Shown in pieces: positions 1-16,843 of a DNA stretch of 37,500 nucleotides. Each line of letters opens with the position of its first letter. Positions within the stretch are counted from its first letter, which is position 1. A program made the position numbers and the translations under genes. The DNA lies in the NCBI GenBank assembly GCA_016946835.1, contig JACVTC010000035.1, forward strand, positions 645,001 through 682,500. The letters are read 5' to 3'. Origin of the DNA: Neocallimastix lanati (nom. inval.) (taxonomy: Eukaryota > Neocallimastigomycota > Neocallimastigomycetes > Neocallimastigales > Neocallimastigaceae). The notes under the pieces were generated by a model that saw only the letters and a program-made list of their open reading frames with translations, ran no database searches and had not been told where the DNA came from.

Positions 1-583
1 TGTCTTAAATATATTAAATATATATCCAAAAAACTTTTTATTAAAATAATAATACTTAATAAATAATAATAAATATAATACTATTAATGCTAATTTTTTA
101 AATTGATCATATGATATTAATATTTTTATTTATAATAATATAAAAGATTCAATAATTATTTCATATAATATATATATTTTTTTATTTTTATTTTTATTTT
201 TATTTTTTTTTTTTTTGTTAGGAAAAAAAAAAAGTATTCTTCGAAAATAATAATATAGGAAGGTAAAAAGCTTAAAAAATCTTATTTTATAATAATTAAT
301 AATTTAAGAATATAATTTTAATATTTAATATGGTCAAAAGCAAATTAAAAGATAAGAAATATGATATTATTCTCTCTATAGAAGAGACATTTGAATATAC
401 CTTTTTTGTTAAATTTTATAAATCAATAAATTATATAACTTTTTTTATTTTTTAAAAATAATAAAAAATAATAAAATAAAAAAGAAAATAATATAAAAAA
501 GAATTTTTATTTTTTTTTTTTTCGCTTTTATTTAAAAATATATATATTCAAAAGTAATTAGTTAAAAAAAAAAAAAAATTAAC

Positions 584-626
<43 letters not shown>

Positions 627-788
627 GAGCGAAGTATAAAATTAAATAAAATTAATTAATTAATTAATTAATTATAATTTATACTATACTTTTCTGTATT
701 TGACAATTTTATAAATTAATAATAATTTGTTTATTGTTGGTTAATATAATTATTATTGTTGGAGTATTAATTTATATATATATTTTTT

Positions 789-819
<31 letters not shown>

Positions 820-936
820 TTCCAATAAAAATATATTAAATTAAAATATTATTATATTAAATATGAATATCAAAATAGCTTAGCTCTCAATTGTAACTTG
901 ATTCATATTAATATTAATAATTACAAGTGAAATTTG

Positions 937-974
<38 letters not shown>

Positions 975-1318
975 TTAAACAAATATAAAAAAAATATATC
1001 ATATCATTAATTTTTTTCTTTTCATATATAATAATAAAACCAATGATAATTACAATGTTTTAGTAGCACAACAAATAAACTTAACATAATAACTTTAATT
1101 TTTTTTTTTTTTATATTACAATATCATTATTATTATACACAATACTTTTATCTTTTTTTTTTTTTCTAACTGGATATAATAAATATATGAATACTTTTTA
1201 TTTTTATTAAAATTATATATAAAAAAAATATTTATTCTTTTTTCCGTTTTTTTTATTTTTTTTATTTTATTTTATTCTATTCTATTCTATTCTATTATTA
1301 ATTTATTTAATTATTGGT
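1..1318. other. AT-rich intergenic region, no recognisable gene
   Basis: This stretch is mostly A/T homopolymers and short arrays: (TAA)n near 583-624, TTAA repeats near 653-673, A runs at 788-820 and 940-972, and a TTCTA array near 1273-1297. The only ORF with normal-looking codons is a 41-codon frame at 330-455 (+), which matches nothing I recognise and is not called as a gene. No tRNA or other structured RNA was seen. The part just left of 1319 would serve as leader and promoter for the next gene, but no specific element stands out. Confidence 0.6.
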
Positions 1319-5771
<4,453 letters not shown>

Positions 5772-6577
5772 ATATATAAATAAATATATATATATATATA
5801 TTTAATATAACAAATATCCTTGAAAATAATAATAAAAATATAAATATATATATTTTAATTTATTAATAATTATAATTATTGATCTAGAATTGGTTGATTT
5901 TTATTCTTTTTTTATTTTATTTTTCATTCTTAATTTTTCATTATAATTTTTTTTTTTTTTTTTTTTTTTTATTTTTATTTTTTTATTTTTATTAATTTTA
6001 AACATTTATTATTTATGGAATTTTATTATTTATGAAATTTTTGAAAATAATTTTGTATATAATAATAATTTAAAAATATAAAAATGGTTTTATAATTATT
6101 TAAAAAATCAAATAGAAACTATTAATAAACAAAAAAAAAAATACATTTCAATAATTACAATATAATAAAATAATAAAAATAATAACTAAAAAAATAAAAA
6201 ATAAAAAAATAATAACACTATAAAATAATAAAAGAAAAATAAATTAAATTAAATTAAAATAAAAATAATGATTTTGGTGTTAATATTTTAAAATTTTTAT
6301 TTAAATACTATAAGTTATTACTGAATTTCAATAAATAATTGATATTATTGTTCTTATTTTATTATTATTATTATTATTATTATTATCCATTTATTTATTT
6401 CATTATTTATTAATATTTGCTTTTTACTATTATTATTATATTATCACTTTTTATAATTATCTTTCCTTAAAGATATAAATATATTGTATATTTTATGAAT
6501 TGAATTTGAAATAAATACAGAGAAAGTTTTGATTAATGAAATTTATAAATTGATGATGTTTATTAAAAAATAATATT

Positions 6578-6632
<55 letters not shown>

Positions 6633-6791
6633 TAATATATATATAATATATATTATCCTGTAAATTTTAAATTAAATTCTACGTGGAGGAGAAACCTAAT
6701 TATTATAATTTTAGAAAACATAAGATCAAAATTAAATAAAAAATAAAAAATAAAAAATAAAAATAAAAATTTATGAATAAATATTTTAAAA

Positions 6792-6847
<56 letters not shown>

Positions 6848-6856
6848 TAAAATTTT
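5772..6856. other. Convergent intergenic region with a long poly(A) run
   Basis: The region lies between the 3' ends of two convergent genes (1319-5771 plus, LSM3 minus). It holds T runs near 5948-5969, a (TTA)n run near 6361-6386, an uninterrupted run of 51 A at 6580-6630 and a (TAA)n array near 6797-6847. No gene, relic or structured RNA was recognised. Confidence 0.6.
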
Positions 6857-7694
6857 TCATACCAAAATTACACCATCCCCTCGAACAAAGAGCATATCGT
6901 GAGCACGTTGAATTTTCTATTTATTCATAATGATATATTTTATTAATAATAATATAAAAAATAATTAAAAATCAATTAAAATAATTTTCTTATAATATTC
7001 ACCCTTATATATTCCTCATTAGTTTCTTCATTAAATTCAACTACTGTAATATTTTCTTCAACATCACCTAATACCATATTCAAATGTCTTTATATATTAA
7101 TACAATGGTAATAGCTTTTTAATATATAAAATTTTCATTAAATTATGAAAAAAAAAAAAATTATTTTTATAAATTTTATTTACAATATATAATGCTTACT
7201 GATCATAGGCCTTTTTAATAATTAAGAATACAAAGACAAAATTTGATTATATATGATAAAAATTTTAGTATCATACTTTAATTAAAATTTATTATATATA
7301 TTTATAATTTTTTTTTTTTTTTTTTTTAATTTTATATCCATTATTCTATAGCATTCAATAAATATTGAAATAATTAATTATAATCTAATTCTTTATTATT
7401 ATTATTACTTTTATTATTATTACTTTTATTATTATTACTTTTATTATTATTACTTTTATTATTATAATTATTATTATTATTATTATTATTATTATTTTCA
7501 TTATATTTAACTAGGTTTTAAAATTTTATGAAATTATTTTTATATTAAATTCTTAATAATTTAATTACATGTAATCTTCCTTTTAATTCTCTATCTCCTC
7601 TCATTTTAACATATATACATTCATCCAATGAAAGTCGAACTAAATCTAAAGGTTCTTCAACAGAATTTGTAATAGGTTGTTCTTGTTCAGCCAT
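6857..7694 (-). CDS. LSM3: U6 snRNA-associated Sm-like protein LSm3
   Basis: LSm3 is a subunit of the heptameric LSm1-7 ring (cytoplasmic mRNA decapping) and LSm2-8 ring (nuclear U6 snRNA binding). The minus-strand exons are 7694-7569, 7210-7200, 7087-7003 and 6916-6857, encoding 93 aa, close to the family norm. Sequence evidence is strong: [20 protein letters not shown] (family N-terminus and first Sm strands), [16 protein letters not shown] (Sm1 motif, with AYDQ restored by an 11-nt microexon), VLGDVEE, and MLFVRGDGV (Sm2 motif). All phases close. The first intron (7211-7568) contains a 15-bp minisatellite. The start is the first ATG, preceded by an A/T leader at 7695-7720. The gene faces away from the plus-strand receptor gene that starts at 9530. 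Confidence 0.95.
7398..7467. repeat. 15-bp minisatellite in LSM3 intron 1
   Basis: About four to five tandem copies of a unit built from TTATTATTATTACTT lie within the 7211-7568 intron and run on into plain (TTA)n to about 7497. It is non-coding. Confidence 0.8.
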
Positions 7695-8196
7695 ATTGTT
7701 TTACTTTTTTCAATTTTTTTTTTATAAAAAAAAATTTCGAAATTTAGACCTTATTTTTTTATCTTTGTTTTTTAACCTTAAAATTAATATTAACATAAAT
7801 TTTTATTGAATTAATACATAAAAAATTTAAAATACATTTAAACATGTGAAATGTACGTTACATTAATAGTTTTTTATTAATTAGTATAAATGAATATAAA
7901 ATACTTAAAGGGAAAGATTATTAAAAAAAAGTAGTTAATGTTTATATTTTATTATATTAATATTATATTATTAAAAAAAAAAAATCATTAGTATAATAGA
8001 AAAAAAGAATAATAAAACTAAAAACTTAGAAAATAATAATTAAGTAGTAAAAATAATTAATGAAAAGTTTTTTTTAATAACCTTTTTTTTTTTATTTCTT
8101 TTTGATAAGTTTTTTTATTATATATTTATTAATTATAAACATAAAACAATAATTATTTGAATTATAAAATATATGAATAAATAAAATAGTAATAAT

Positions 8197-8234
8197 ATAT
8201 CATGAATTCAAATACATATTTGAATTCATGATAT
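8197..8234. repeat. Perfect inverted repeat, 18-bp arms with 2-bp centre
   Basis: The left arm ATATCATGAATTCAAATA (8197-8214) is exactly complementary to 8217-8234, separated by CA. It contains GAATTC in each arm and is less simple than the surrounding AT repeats. It could extrude as a hairpin or be a palindromic binding site; neither is shown. Confidence 0.9.
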
Positions 8235-8620
8235 TTAAAACTTAATACAAATATCTAGTACTATTTAATAATTATAATATTAATAAAAAATGTTGTTCAT
8301 ATTTATTAATTATAATCTTTATGAAAATTAATTATAAAAAAATAAAAAGCTTTATTACTATTATTTTTTCATTTCATTTATATTTTTGACTCGATTTTAA
8401 CTTCCATGGGTTATAAAATATATATGAAATAAATAAATTCACAGTAAGATGTTAACTAACCAAATTTCAAAATAACTTAAAAATTATATTTAATTTTTTA
8501 TATCAATAAATATTCCTATAAATAATATAATATATATAATTTTATTTTATTCAAAATAAATATATACCATAAAATTACTATTTCAAAATAATTTCTTCAG
8601 ATATTCATATGAATTTATAT

Positions 8621-8870
8621 AAGATATTTATTTATTTATTTATTTATTATTTATTTATTATTATTTATTATTTATTATTTATTATTTATTATTTATTATT
8701 TATTATTTATTATTATTATTATTTATTATTTATTATTTATTATTTATTATTTATTATTTATTATTTATTATTTATTATTTATTATTTATTATTTATTATT
8801 TATTATTTATTATTTATTATTTATTATTTATTATTTATTATTTATTATTTATTATTTATTATTTATTATA
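8621..8870. repeat. (TTTATTA)n 7-mer satellite
   Basis: Long tandem array of the 7-mer TTTATTA, beginning in TTTA repeats and ending in degenerate TTTTTTA and TTATTTA units to about 8960. The unit is the reverse complement of the array that follows the LINE relic (28126-28460). Frames through it encode only Tyr/Leu/Phe/Ile repeats. Confidence 0.9.
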
Positions 8871-9529
8871 TTTATTATTTTTTATTATTTTTTATTTTTT
8901 ATTTTTTATTTATTAGTTATTATTTATTTATTAGTTATTATTTATTTATTAGTTATATATTTATTTCTAAAAATTTTTTTTTATAAATTATACATATTTT
9001 TAGTAAATGTAAATAGATTAAAAAAAATTTTCAATTTAAAAAAATATAAAAATTATTAAAAATAAAGCTTAATTGTATTATTTTTTAGATTTATATTAAT
9101 TTTAATTATATATATGATTTAATATATAATTTTTGTAATAACATACAAACTCATTAATATAACAAATTATTTTATTATTATTTATTATTAATAATAAATA
9201 AAAAAAAAAATAGAAATTTAGTTAAACTTCATGTATATTAATATAAAAGTAAAATAGAAATAATTTTTAATGAATTAGAACTTTATAAACATATGTATTC
9301 ATAATATTATATATATAAATATATATATCACATTTTATAAAGCATTAACACAATATGAAATTCAAAATTTAATAATGTCAATAAATAAAATTTTAAATAT
9401 TGAATTAATTATAAAAAAAAATAAAATAAAATAAAATAATTAATTATTCCTCTTGTTACCATTCTGCCTTTTTTTATATATATAAATAATAAGAATTTAC
9501 TATTAATATTAACTTTTTAATTTTTGAAA

Positions 9530-10417
9530 ATGATAAATATTCAATTAATAGTATGTATTATTATTGTAATATATTTTATTGTCACAACTTTCTTATATTA
9601 TCGAGAAAGACATAACTATCTAATTTATTATAGAAAAAATTCAGTAACCTTTATATGCTCGTTATGTGGTTTATTATTTTGTTTAATTCTTCCTGTAAGT
9701 CATTTTTATAATAAATTATTTATAAAATTATTTTATTAAACATTAATTTATATATCCAATAGATTAATATAGAATTTGAAGGACCTTGTTTGGGTATAAT
9801 TTTATATAATAAAATTTCAATATTTATTTTTTAATAAAAGCTTTAACCTATTTATTAAAATAAATATTTAATTTTATAACTAATAAAAAAATAATTCATA
9901 ATATGAAAATAGTCGATGTTTGGTTGATTACATTAACAACATTTGGAGCAATTCTATGGTATTATTTTATTATTTAAATTATATAATACCCTACAAAACA
10001 TATATAAAGTAATATGTGTTAATTATAAAAAAAAAATATATTATTTAAATTCAGTTCTCTTTATCGAATAATTCGAATGCTTATACTGAAAAAAAAGAAT
10101 ATGTTTAGTTTAAAATATGGAAAGCAAAGCAGTGCAAAGGTTAGAGATCAGTTAGCGGAATTATCATCATTTTCTAGGAATGATTATGGTTTAGAAACAA
10201 ACATTGTAGATCCCAACAATTATATAAAACAACTAAATAAAATTATTGATAAGGTATTTTATTAATTAATATATATATATGTATATAAGTAAATAATATT
10301 ATTCAAAAAGGATGAAAAAAAAAAATAATAATAATAATTAAAAATAAAAAAAAAAAAAAATAATATAAAATAAAATAATAATAATAATAATTATATATTG
10401 TTTTAATATAAATTTTA

Positions 10418-10450
<33 letters not shown>

Positions 10451-13041
10451 ATTACAATTTCCATAAAAGGGTATGTTGAGATGGTTTTTTCTTGTTCCAT
10501 TTTGTTCAATTAGTATAGTAACATTAGTAGTATTTTTAGTAATATATCTTGGTGATCATATATATATTTTTGAAAAATGTATTAATATTACAAACGGGTT
10601 ATTCTATCCAATTACATTCTTTGGTGCAATAATTTTATTAATAATGCCATTTGCCCATATTAATCTTATTAAATTAAAATTTAAATCAAAATGGAATTTA
10701 AAGACAGAAATGCTAATAAATACTACATTACTTGGTGCTGGTAAATTATGAATAATAATTATTTTATATAAATAATAAAAATAAAAATAAAAATAAAATA
10801 AAAATTAAAACAAAAAAAAAAAATAAAATAATAAAAAATAAAAAAAAATAAAAAATAAACATTTTAATTAATTAAATATTATGATTTAATGAATATCATA
10901 TATATATATATATTTATTTTAATCTTTTAATAATATTACAATATAGGGCTAATTGTATATGGACTCACAAGAGTATATATTGGTTACTCGTCAGCAACCT
11001 ATTTTGGTGTAACATTATTAATGGGAATTTTTTCATTTATTCAATTTAATACCATTGTTATACCATTAATTGAAATTAGACGAGAAAAGAAAAGGAAAGA
11101 AAGAAAAGATTATGTATGAAAAAACTACTTTTTTTTTTTTAAAAAAAAAAAAAATACTAAATGATTTAATTTATATTAATAATGAAAAGTAAAATTATTT
11201 GGGCCTAATAATTACTATCTATTTGTTTATTATGTTTTATTATTTTATTTTTAAATATTATATATATCAATATTTAAAAGAAATCAATTGACGAGTTTAT
11301 TTTATCATTAGAAAACAAAAATTTTCTTGAACTTCTAAAGGTTATTATTATTATTATTATTACTTATTTTTATTTATTTATTTATTTTATCTTTTTTTTT
11401 TTGATTATCATTATAATATATTTATAAAATATTTATAAAATATACTAATTATTTAAAATTTATATAGGAAAAAGCAATGGAGAATTTCTGTATAGAAAAT
11501 GTATTATTTTGGGAAGCTTATTATGATTTAATGTTAAATATTAAAGAATATTATTTAAAATCAGGTAAAAAGAATATTGTATTGAATAGTTCTATTTATG
11601 ATTCAGGAAATCATATTCATTTGCAAGAAGAAAAAAGTGAAACGATTGATTATAATGAAAATAGTCAAAGTGTAAAATATTCATTAGGGAACGACATTAC
11701 TAAAGAATCAGTATTAGAAACTGATCAATTTTCCAATAATAATGCTTTAAGTAGTAATTATGAATTAAATGATGATAAAACAAGTATAAGTGAGAATTTC
11801 AATTCTGCAAGTCCAATAAAGGAAACTTTTATCCAAAATAATAATCCAAATGTATCATATTCACCGTCACTAAAGCAGGGTAATAATTTCTTAAATTCCA
11901 ATGAAAATTTTTCAGCTAGTTTTAGTCCAAAAACTGATAATATACTTTTAAATACAAATAATAATAAACCCTCATTAATAAAAAATGGAAATCAAAATAA
12001 TGTAATTCAAACACCAATAAATCAATCAATACTATCAAATGAAGATATTAAACCTGTTACTGATGATAATGAAAAAATTAATCATAATAGTAATAATGAA
12101 AATAATATAGATGATATTGAAAATAAAGATATAAGTAAAACTAATAAAAACAATAGTAATAGTACACCAAATTCTAATAGTGATGAACTTAATAATAATA
12201 ATAATATTACTAATTCACAAAATCGGAAGCTGGATAACAAAGAAGAAATCCAAAATCCAATAAATGGCATATCAAACCCTATACGAAAAGAAGAATCAAA
12301 TTTAAGTAATAATAATTCAATTGTTAATAGTCCAATATCCCCGACAAACGGTGCTCACCCATCAATGAGTCGTAGGACATCACGAACAAGTAACGAACTT
12401 AGTATCAACCGTGTAACGTCTATCCATAGTACAAAAAATAATAATAATATGCACAGTCAAAATAATTTGAATAATAATAATGAAGGAAATAAAAACCACA
12501 TTATTGATATTTCAAAATTTGAAAAAGCTTCATGTCTATCAAAACATTCAGCAAAAGATAATGACATACATCCAGCGAAAAAAAAATCCAACCCTGGAAC
12601 ATCAAATAATTCAAAATCTTTGCTTAAATATATTAAAAGTTTAACACTATATAATTATGAATTTGATCCAAATTTCAAACCTTTATTCGAACAAATTTAT
12701 TATTTATATATATATAAAGATGGAATTGCACCTGTTATATTATCATTAAATACATTAACAACCATAACAAATAGAATTGAAAATGAAGACTATTCATATG
12801 ATATGTATCAATCTGTAGGTTAAATATAATGATTTATATATAGTTGAAATATAATTTATTTATTTATATATATAATAAATAAATAAATTTTTTAAAAATT
12901 ATATATTAATATTAATTTTTATTTATCTATTTATTTATCTATTTATTTATTTATTTTAATTTATTATAAATAATTCAAAATAAGGCTATCGAAGAAGTCA
13001 TTAATATTTTATATATGAATATATATCCAAAAATAGAATAA
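9530..13041 (+). CDS. Seven-transmembrane receptor with C-terminal RGS domain, RGS split by a large Asn-rich insert
   Basis: The protein joins a 7TM domain to a regulator of G-protein signalling domain, which accelerates GTP hydrolysis on G-alpha. Exons are 9530-9694, 9763-9793, 9913-9958, 10055-10253, 10470-10740, 10947-11113, 11281-11340, 11468-12814 and 12985-13041, about 780 aa; all phases close. I count seven hydrophobic segments, from LIVCIIIVIYFIVTTFLYY to FGVTLLMGIFSFIQFNTIVI, with a Ser-rich loop between TM3 and TM4. The RGS domain begins at about residue 294 (SIDEFILSLENKNFLELLK), continues with ENFCIENVLFWEAYYDL (about 317-333), and resumes with FEQIYYLYIYKDG and the last exon AIEEVINILYMNIYPKIE. 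Between these lie about 350 residues rich in Asn, Ser and Lys (roughly 350-700). The last exon is required to finish the RGS fold, which supports the model. It faces a shorter paralog at 14176-16843. Confidence 0.9.
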
Positions 13042-13200
13042 ATATAATATTTTATTAAAAAAAATAATAATAATCATTAACACTAACAAAATAATTAATT
13101 TCTAATAATGTAAATTAATAATAAATCTATCAATATTTTTATTTTTATTTTTTATTTTTTTATTTTTTTTTTATTTTTATTATTTTATTTTATTTTTTTT

Positions 13201-13266
<66 letters not shown>

Positions 13267-13521
13267 AAATAGATTTAATTAATGAAGTATATATAAATAT
13301 TATTTCAAAATTATATTTATTTGTATATATACATTTTTTTTATTATTATTATCTATATTATTTAAATCGCTTAATAAAGAAAAAAAAAACATATTTTACA
13401 ATAAAGTATATTAATTTATAAATAATTTTATCTTAAAATATTAATATTAATATTATTGATATTTAAATTCTCATAATAATAAAATTATAAATATCCTCAT
13501 CATAATACAATTAATTCTTCA

Positions 13522-13557
<36 letters not shown>

Positions 13558-14175
13558 CTATATATTATATTGATATAATATGTAAATAATTTTACAGATC
13601 AAAAATTTATTTATTCCATATTTTAAATAATTTTTCATATTTTCATTATTTTTTATTTATTTATTTTATTTAAATGAAAAAATATAAATTTATTTTTTTA
13701 TTAAATAGTAAAAATATGTTAATTAAATAATATCAATATAAATAAATATCAAAATTAAAAAAATAAAAAATAAAAATAAAAATACACTTCATAATAAAAA
13801 TTAAATTTTATATTTGATTATTCTAATTAGAAATGCTTTTATTTATTATAATTGAATTTAAATAAAACTTTTTTTTTTTGTTTTAATTTTTTTTTGTTTT
13901 AATTTTTTTTTTTTGTTTGATTATTCTAATTAGAAATGCTTTTATTTATTATAATTGAATTTAAATAAAACTTTTTTTTTTTTGTTTTAATTTTTTTTTG
14001 TTTTAATTTTTTTTTTTTTGTTTTAATTTATTCATTTGTATATTTGTCCTAAAAAAAATGATAGCAATAAAAGATTTTAAATGAAATACTAAAATATCTG
14101 TATTCAAAACGTTAAAAAAAATTGTTTTTTCTGTGATTATCATATGCTAATTTGCATATTAAATTGTTTTATATA
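13042..14175. other. Convergent intergenic region between the two RGS genes
   Basis: This holds the 3' ends of two convergent paralogs. T/A homopolymers dominate (13140-13260, 13525-13557). A 103-bp direct duplication starts at 13813 and is listed separately. I see no gene, no shared 3' gene fragment and no obvious terminator other than A/T runs. Confidence 0.6.
13813..14020. repeat. Tandem duplication, 103-bp period
   Basis: The block TTTGATTATTCTAATTAGAA and the following sequence, ending in three TTTTGTTTTAATTT-like units, occurs at 13813 and again at 13916. The copies are near-identical apart from T-run lengths, so the duplication is recent. Confidence 0.9.
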
Positions 14176-15049
14176 TTAAAAACTCATTTTTGGATATATA
14201 TTACTGTATAATAATTCACCAACTTCTTCAGCGGCCTATATATTATGCATGTATAAATATGATATATATATACATATTATTTAAATTACTGTTTAATATT
14301 ATTCATATATTTAGAAAATTAAAAATACAATATAATTATTTTTATTTTATTTTTACTTGATTAAACATTAAGTATGTAAAATTATTATTATCTACTTGGT
14401 CTTCTATAGCTTTAAGAGTTGAAGAGTTTATATTAATTGATGCAATACCATCTTCTTTAATATATAAAGAATAGATCTGTTCAAATTGAGGTTTAAAAAT
14501 GGATTTAAATGGATTATGCAAGCATGGATTTATAACACTTTTATGCAACACATCTGCATTTTCAAAACTATTATCTTTATAATTATAAAATATTCATTAA
14601 TAATAATTATTATAATGTTAAGTTCAAATATATATAATGAATTAAAAAAAAAAAATTGTATATATATTTCATTTTAAGAAATATTTACTTCCATTCAGAG
14701 ATGCCAAAGTAGATCTTTTAGAATAGTATGCTATAATAAAATTCATTAATTCACGATGAGTTTCAAAAAATAGTAAATTTTCAATACAAAATGTTTGAAC
14801 TGCAATTTCCTAAGGTATAAATATATATTTATATTATAAAAATTATTATTAAAATTAATACTATAATTATTATTTCTTAATTTTACAATGTATACATATC
14901 TATATATATAAATAAGATACTTACTCTAACTTGCCCTTTAAAAGAACTATCAGATAGACGATCTAAAAATTCTTCTTCTGATAACTATTTTTTATTACAT
15001 CATATAATAATAATATTAATAGTAATAATATTAATATAAATAAAATATA

Positions 15050-15082
<33 letters not shown>

Positions 15083-16843
15083 TATAATAATAATTAGATT
15101 AATATTTTTATATATTTATATAAATATATATGAAATTACTAAGGTTTCATCTTTTTTCTTTAATTTGCTAATTAATATTTGTATTATTGGTTTCATAATA
15201 CAAATATTATGGATTGTTATAGGGATTAATTGAAAAATATATAGTCTATATAGTAAAATAGTTTCCCCAAATTTTCCACGAATAGCAAATTGCATTACTA
15301 TTGTACCTATTGAAAAGTTTTTTTTTATTTTATAAAATAATTTGCTTTAGTTCTTCGTTTTTATATATATTAATAAATTTGATTTTGTTTTTCTTGTTTT
15401 TTATAAATATATATTTCATACAAAATACACTAATTATAACAAAACAAGTATATTCTATTTTAATATCTTTATCCCATTTTTGTTTATAATATGCTTGATG
15501 AAATAGGTATATTGAAGTAGTGAAAATGATACCATTAAGTACTATTTTTGGAACGCTAAGATCTTTAATTTCATTAATACATGGTTCCATCATAACATCC
15601 CAATCTTTAATTGTAATAAATAAATAATATACAAGTAAGCATGTAATAGGTATTATAACTAGATAAAAAGTAATTTTCTATATCGATTTTAATAAATATT
15701 ATTTTTTGAAAAAAAAATATATGTATATATATTTAATAATAAAATAATAAATAAAATAAAATAATTTTTTTTTTAATTATTTTAATCAATAAAATATATA
15801 TAATTTTATAAAAGTTATGTATTATTATATTAGATATTTCATTTTTACCCTATTAATTATGGAATTAAGTCTTTTAAAATATAGAACCGGATCAGCTACA
15901 TTAAAGCTATCAAGTGTAAAACTATCAAAATTAAAACTATCTTTCTCTATTGAACTACTTTTTAATGATCCTAAATTGCTCTTAGTTTTTATCATATTTA
16001 TTTTTAAAGTTTGGTCACTTTTTTCATATATTTTTTCTTTTTTCTTTTCACTAAATTGTAATTTAAATATACTTAATCTATGCATAAAGAAAATTTTAAT
16101 ATATCTGGAAAACGTTCTACAATTATATATATATATATGTTAATTTTTTAATAATTATAATATATATATATATTTTGATATGTTATTAAATAAAATAAGA
16201 CAAAGTACTTGATATAATTAATATAATGAAGTAATTTGCGAAACTTACAAATTAACAAAACTAAATATTAATGAACTATTTATCCAAGTATTAACTACAA
16301 TTATTCAAAATTTTTGAATTTTTGTTAATTTTTGTTTTTTTAATAATAATATATATATAGTTGTATAGTTTTATATATTCCTACCTAGACAATTTATTTT
16401 ATAATATCGAATTATCTAAAATAATTAATATGAAAATAAATAAATAAAATTTAATAATATTATTCCTTTTTCTTTCTTGTTTATTATTATAATTAAAATT
16501 ATTATTATTATAATTATTATTATTATTATGAATATTATTATTATTATTATAAATATTATTATTATTATTATTCATACTATTATTATGATTATATGTTTAA
16601 ACATACAGGAATGAGACACATATTTATTGTACTTAGAATGGTACCAATAATAACATTTCTTGGTTGTCTATATTTAATTATAGGATTAGTTCGATTTAAT
16701 ATATAGTATATTGTACTTGGAACAAAATAAAGTATTGAGAGACCCAAAATAGTAAATTCTGCTGTTTTATTTGGATCAAAAGCTTCATCTTTAAACTTTG
16801 ATATTATAAAATAATTTGTTCCATTATAACTATTCAAATCCAT
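14176..16843 (-). CDS. Seven-transmembrane receptor with C-terminal RGS domain (compact paralog)
   Basis: This is a second 7TM-RGS protein, about 484 aa. Minus-strand exons are 16843-16607, 16415-16385, 16294-16249, 16116-15849, 15677-15431, 15306-15140, 14984-14925, 14809-14689, 14574-14357 and 14235-14176, with all phases closing. Exons 2, 3, 6 and 7 (31, 46, 167 and 60 nt) have exactly the lengths of their counterparts in the 9530-13041 gene, so the two are duplicates. The RGS domain is recognisable: EEEFLDRLSDSSFKGQV, then QTFCIENLLFFETHRELM, FEQIYSLYIKEDG and AAEEVGELLYSNIYPK. The usual FW pair after ENxL is FF here. It lacks the giant Asn-rich insert; only a short linker occupies that place, and an extra intron splits the region. 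N-terminal NGTN and NKT sequons would be extracellular. The ligand is unknown. Confidence 0.9.

Larger units (their letters stand above)
7695..9529. other. Divergent intergenic region with a perfect palindrome and a 7-mer satellite
   Basis: This spacer of about 1.8 kb separates the starts of LSM3 (minus) and the first 7TM-RGS gene (plus), so it should contain both promoters. No conserved promoter element is evident beyond T/A runs. Two structures stand out and are listed separately: an 18+18 bp inverted repeat at 8197-8234 and a TTTATTA array around 8621-8870. Nothing coding was recognised. Confidence 0.6.

Noticed and set aside
330-455. 41-codon plus-strand ORF with fairly mixed codons
   Set aside because: It resembles no known protein, is very short and ends in Phe/Ile from a T run. 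No splice partner was found, so it is not called as a gene.
8609-8986. 125-aa ORF of Tyr/Leu/Ile/Phe repeats
   Set aside because: It is wholly produced by the 7-mer satellite.
8621-9000. Possible minus-strand LINE insertion marked by the reversed 7-mer array
   Set aside because: No RT-like sequence was found on the minus strand to the right of the array, so only the satellite is reported.
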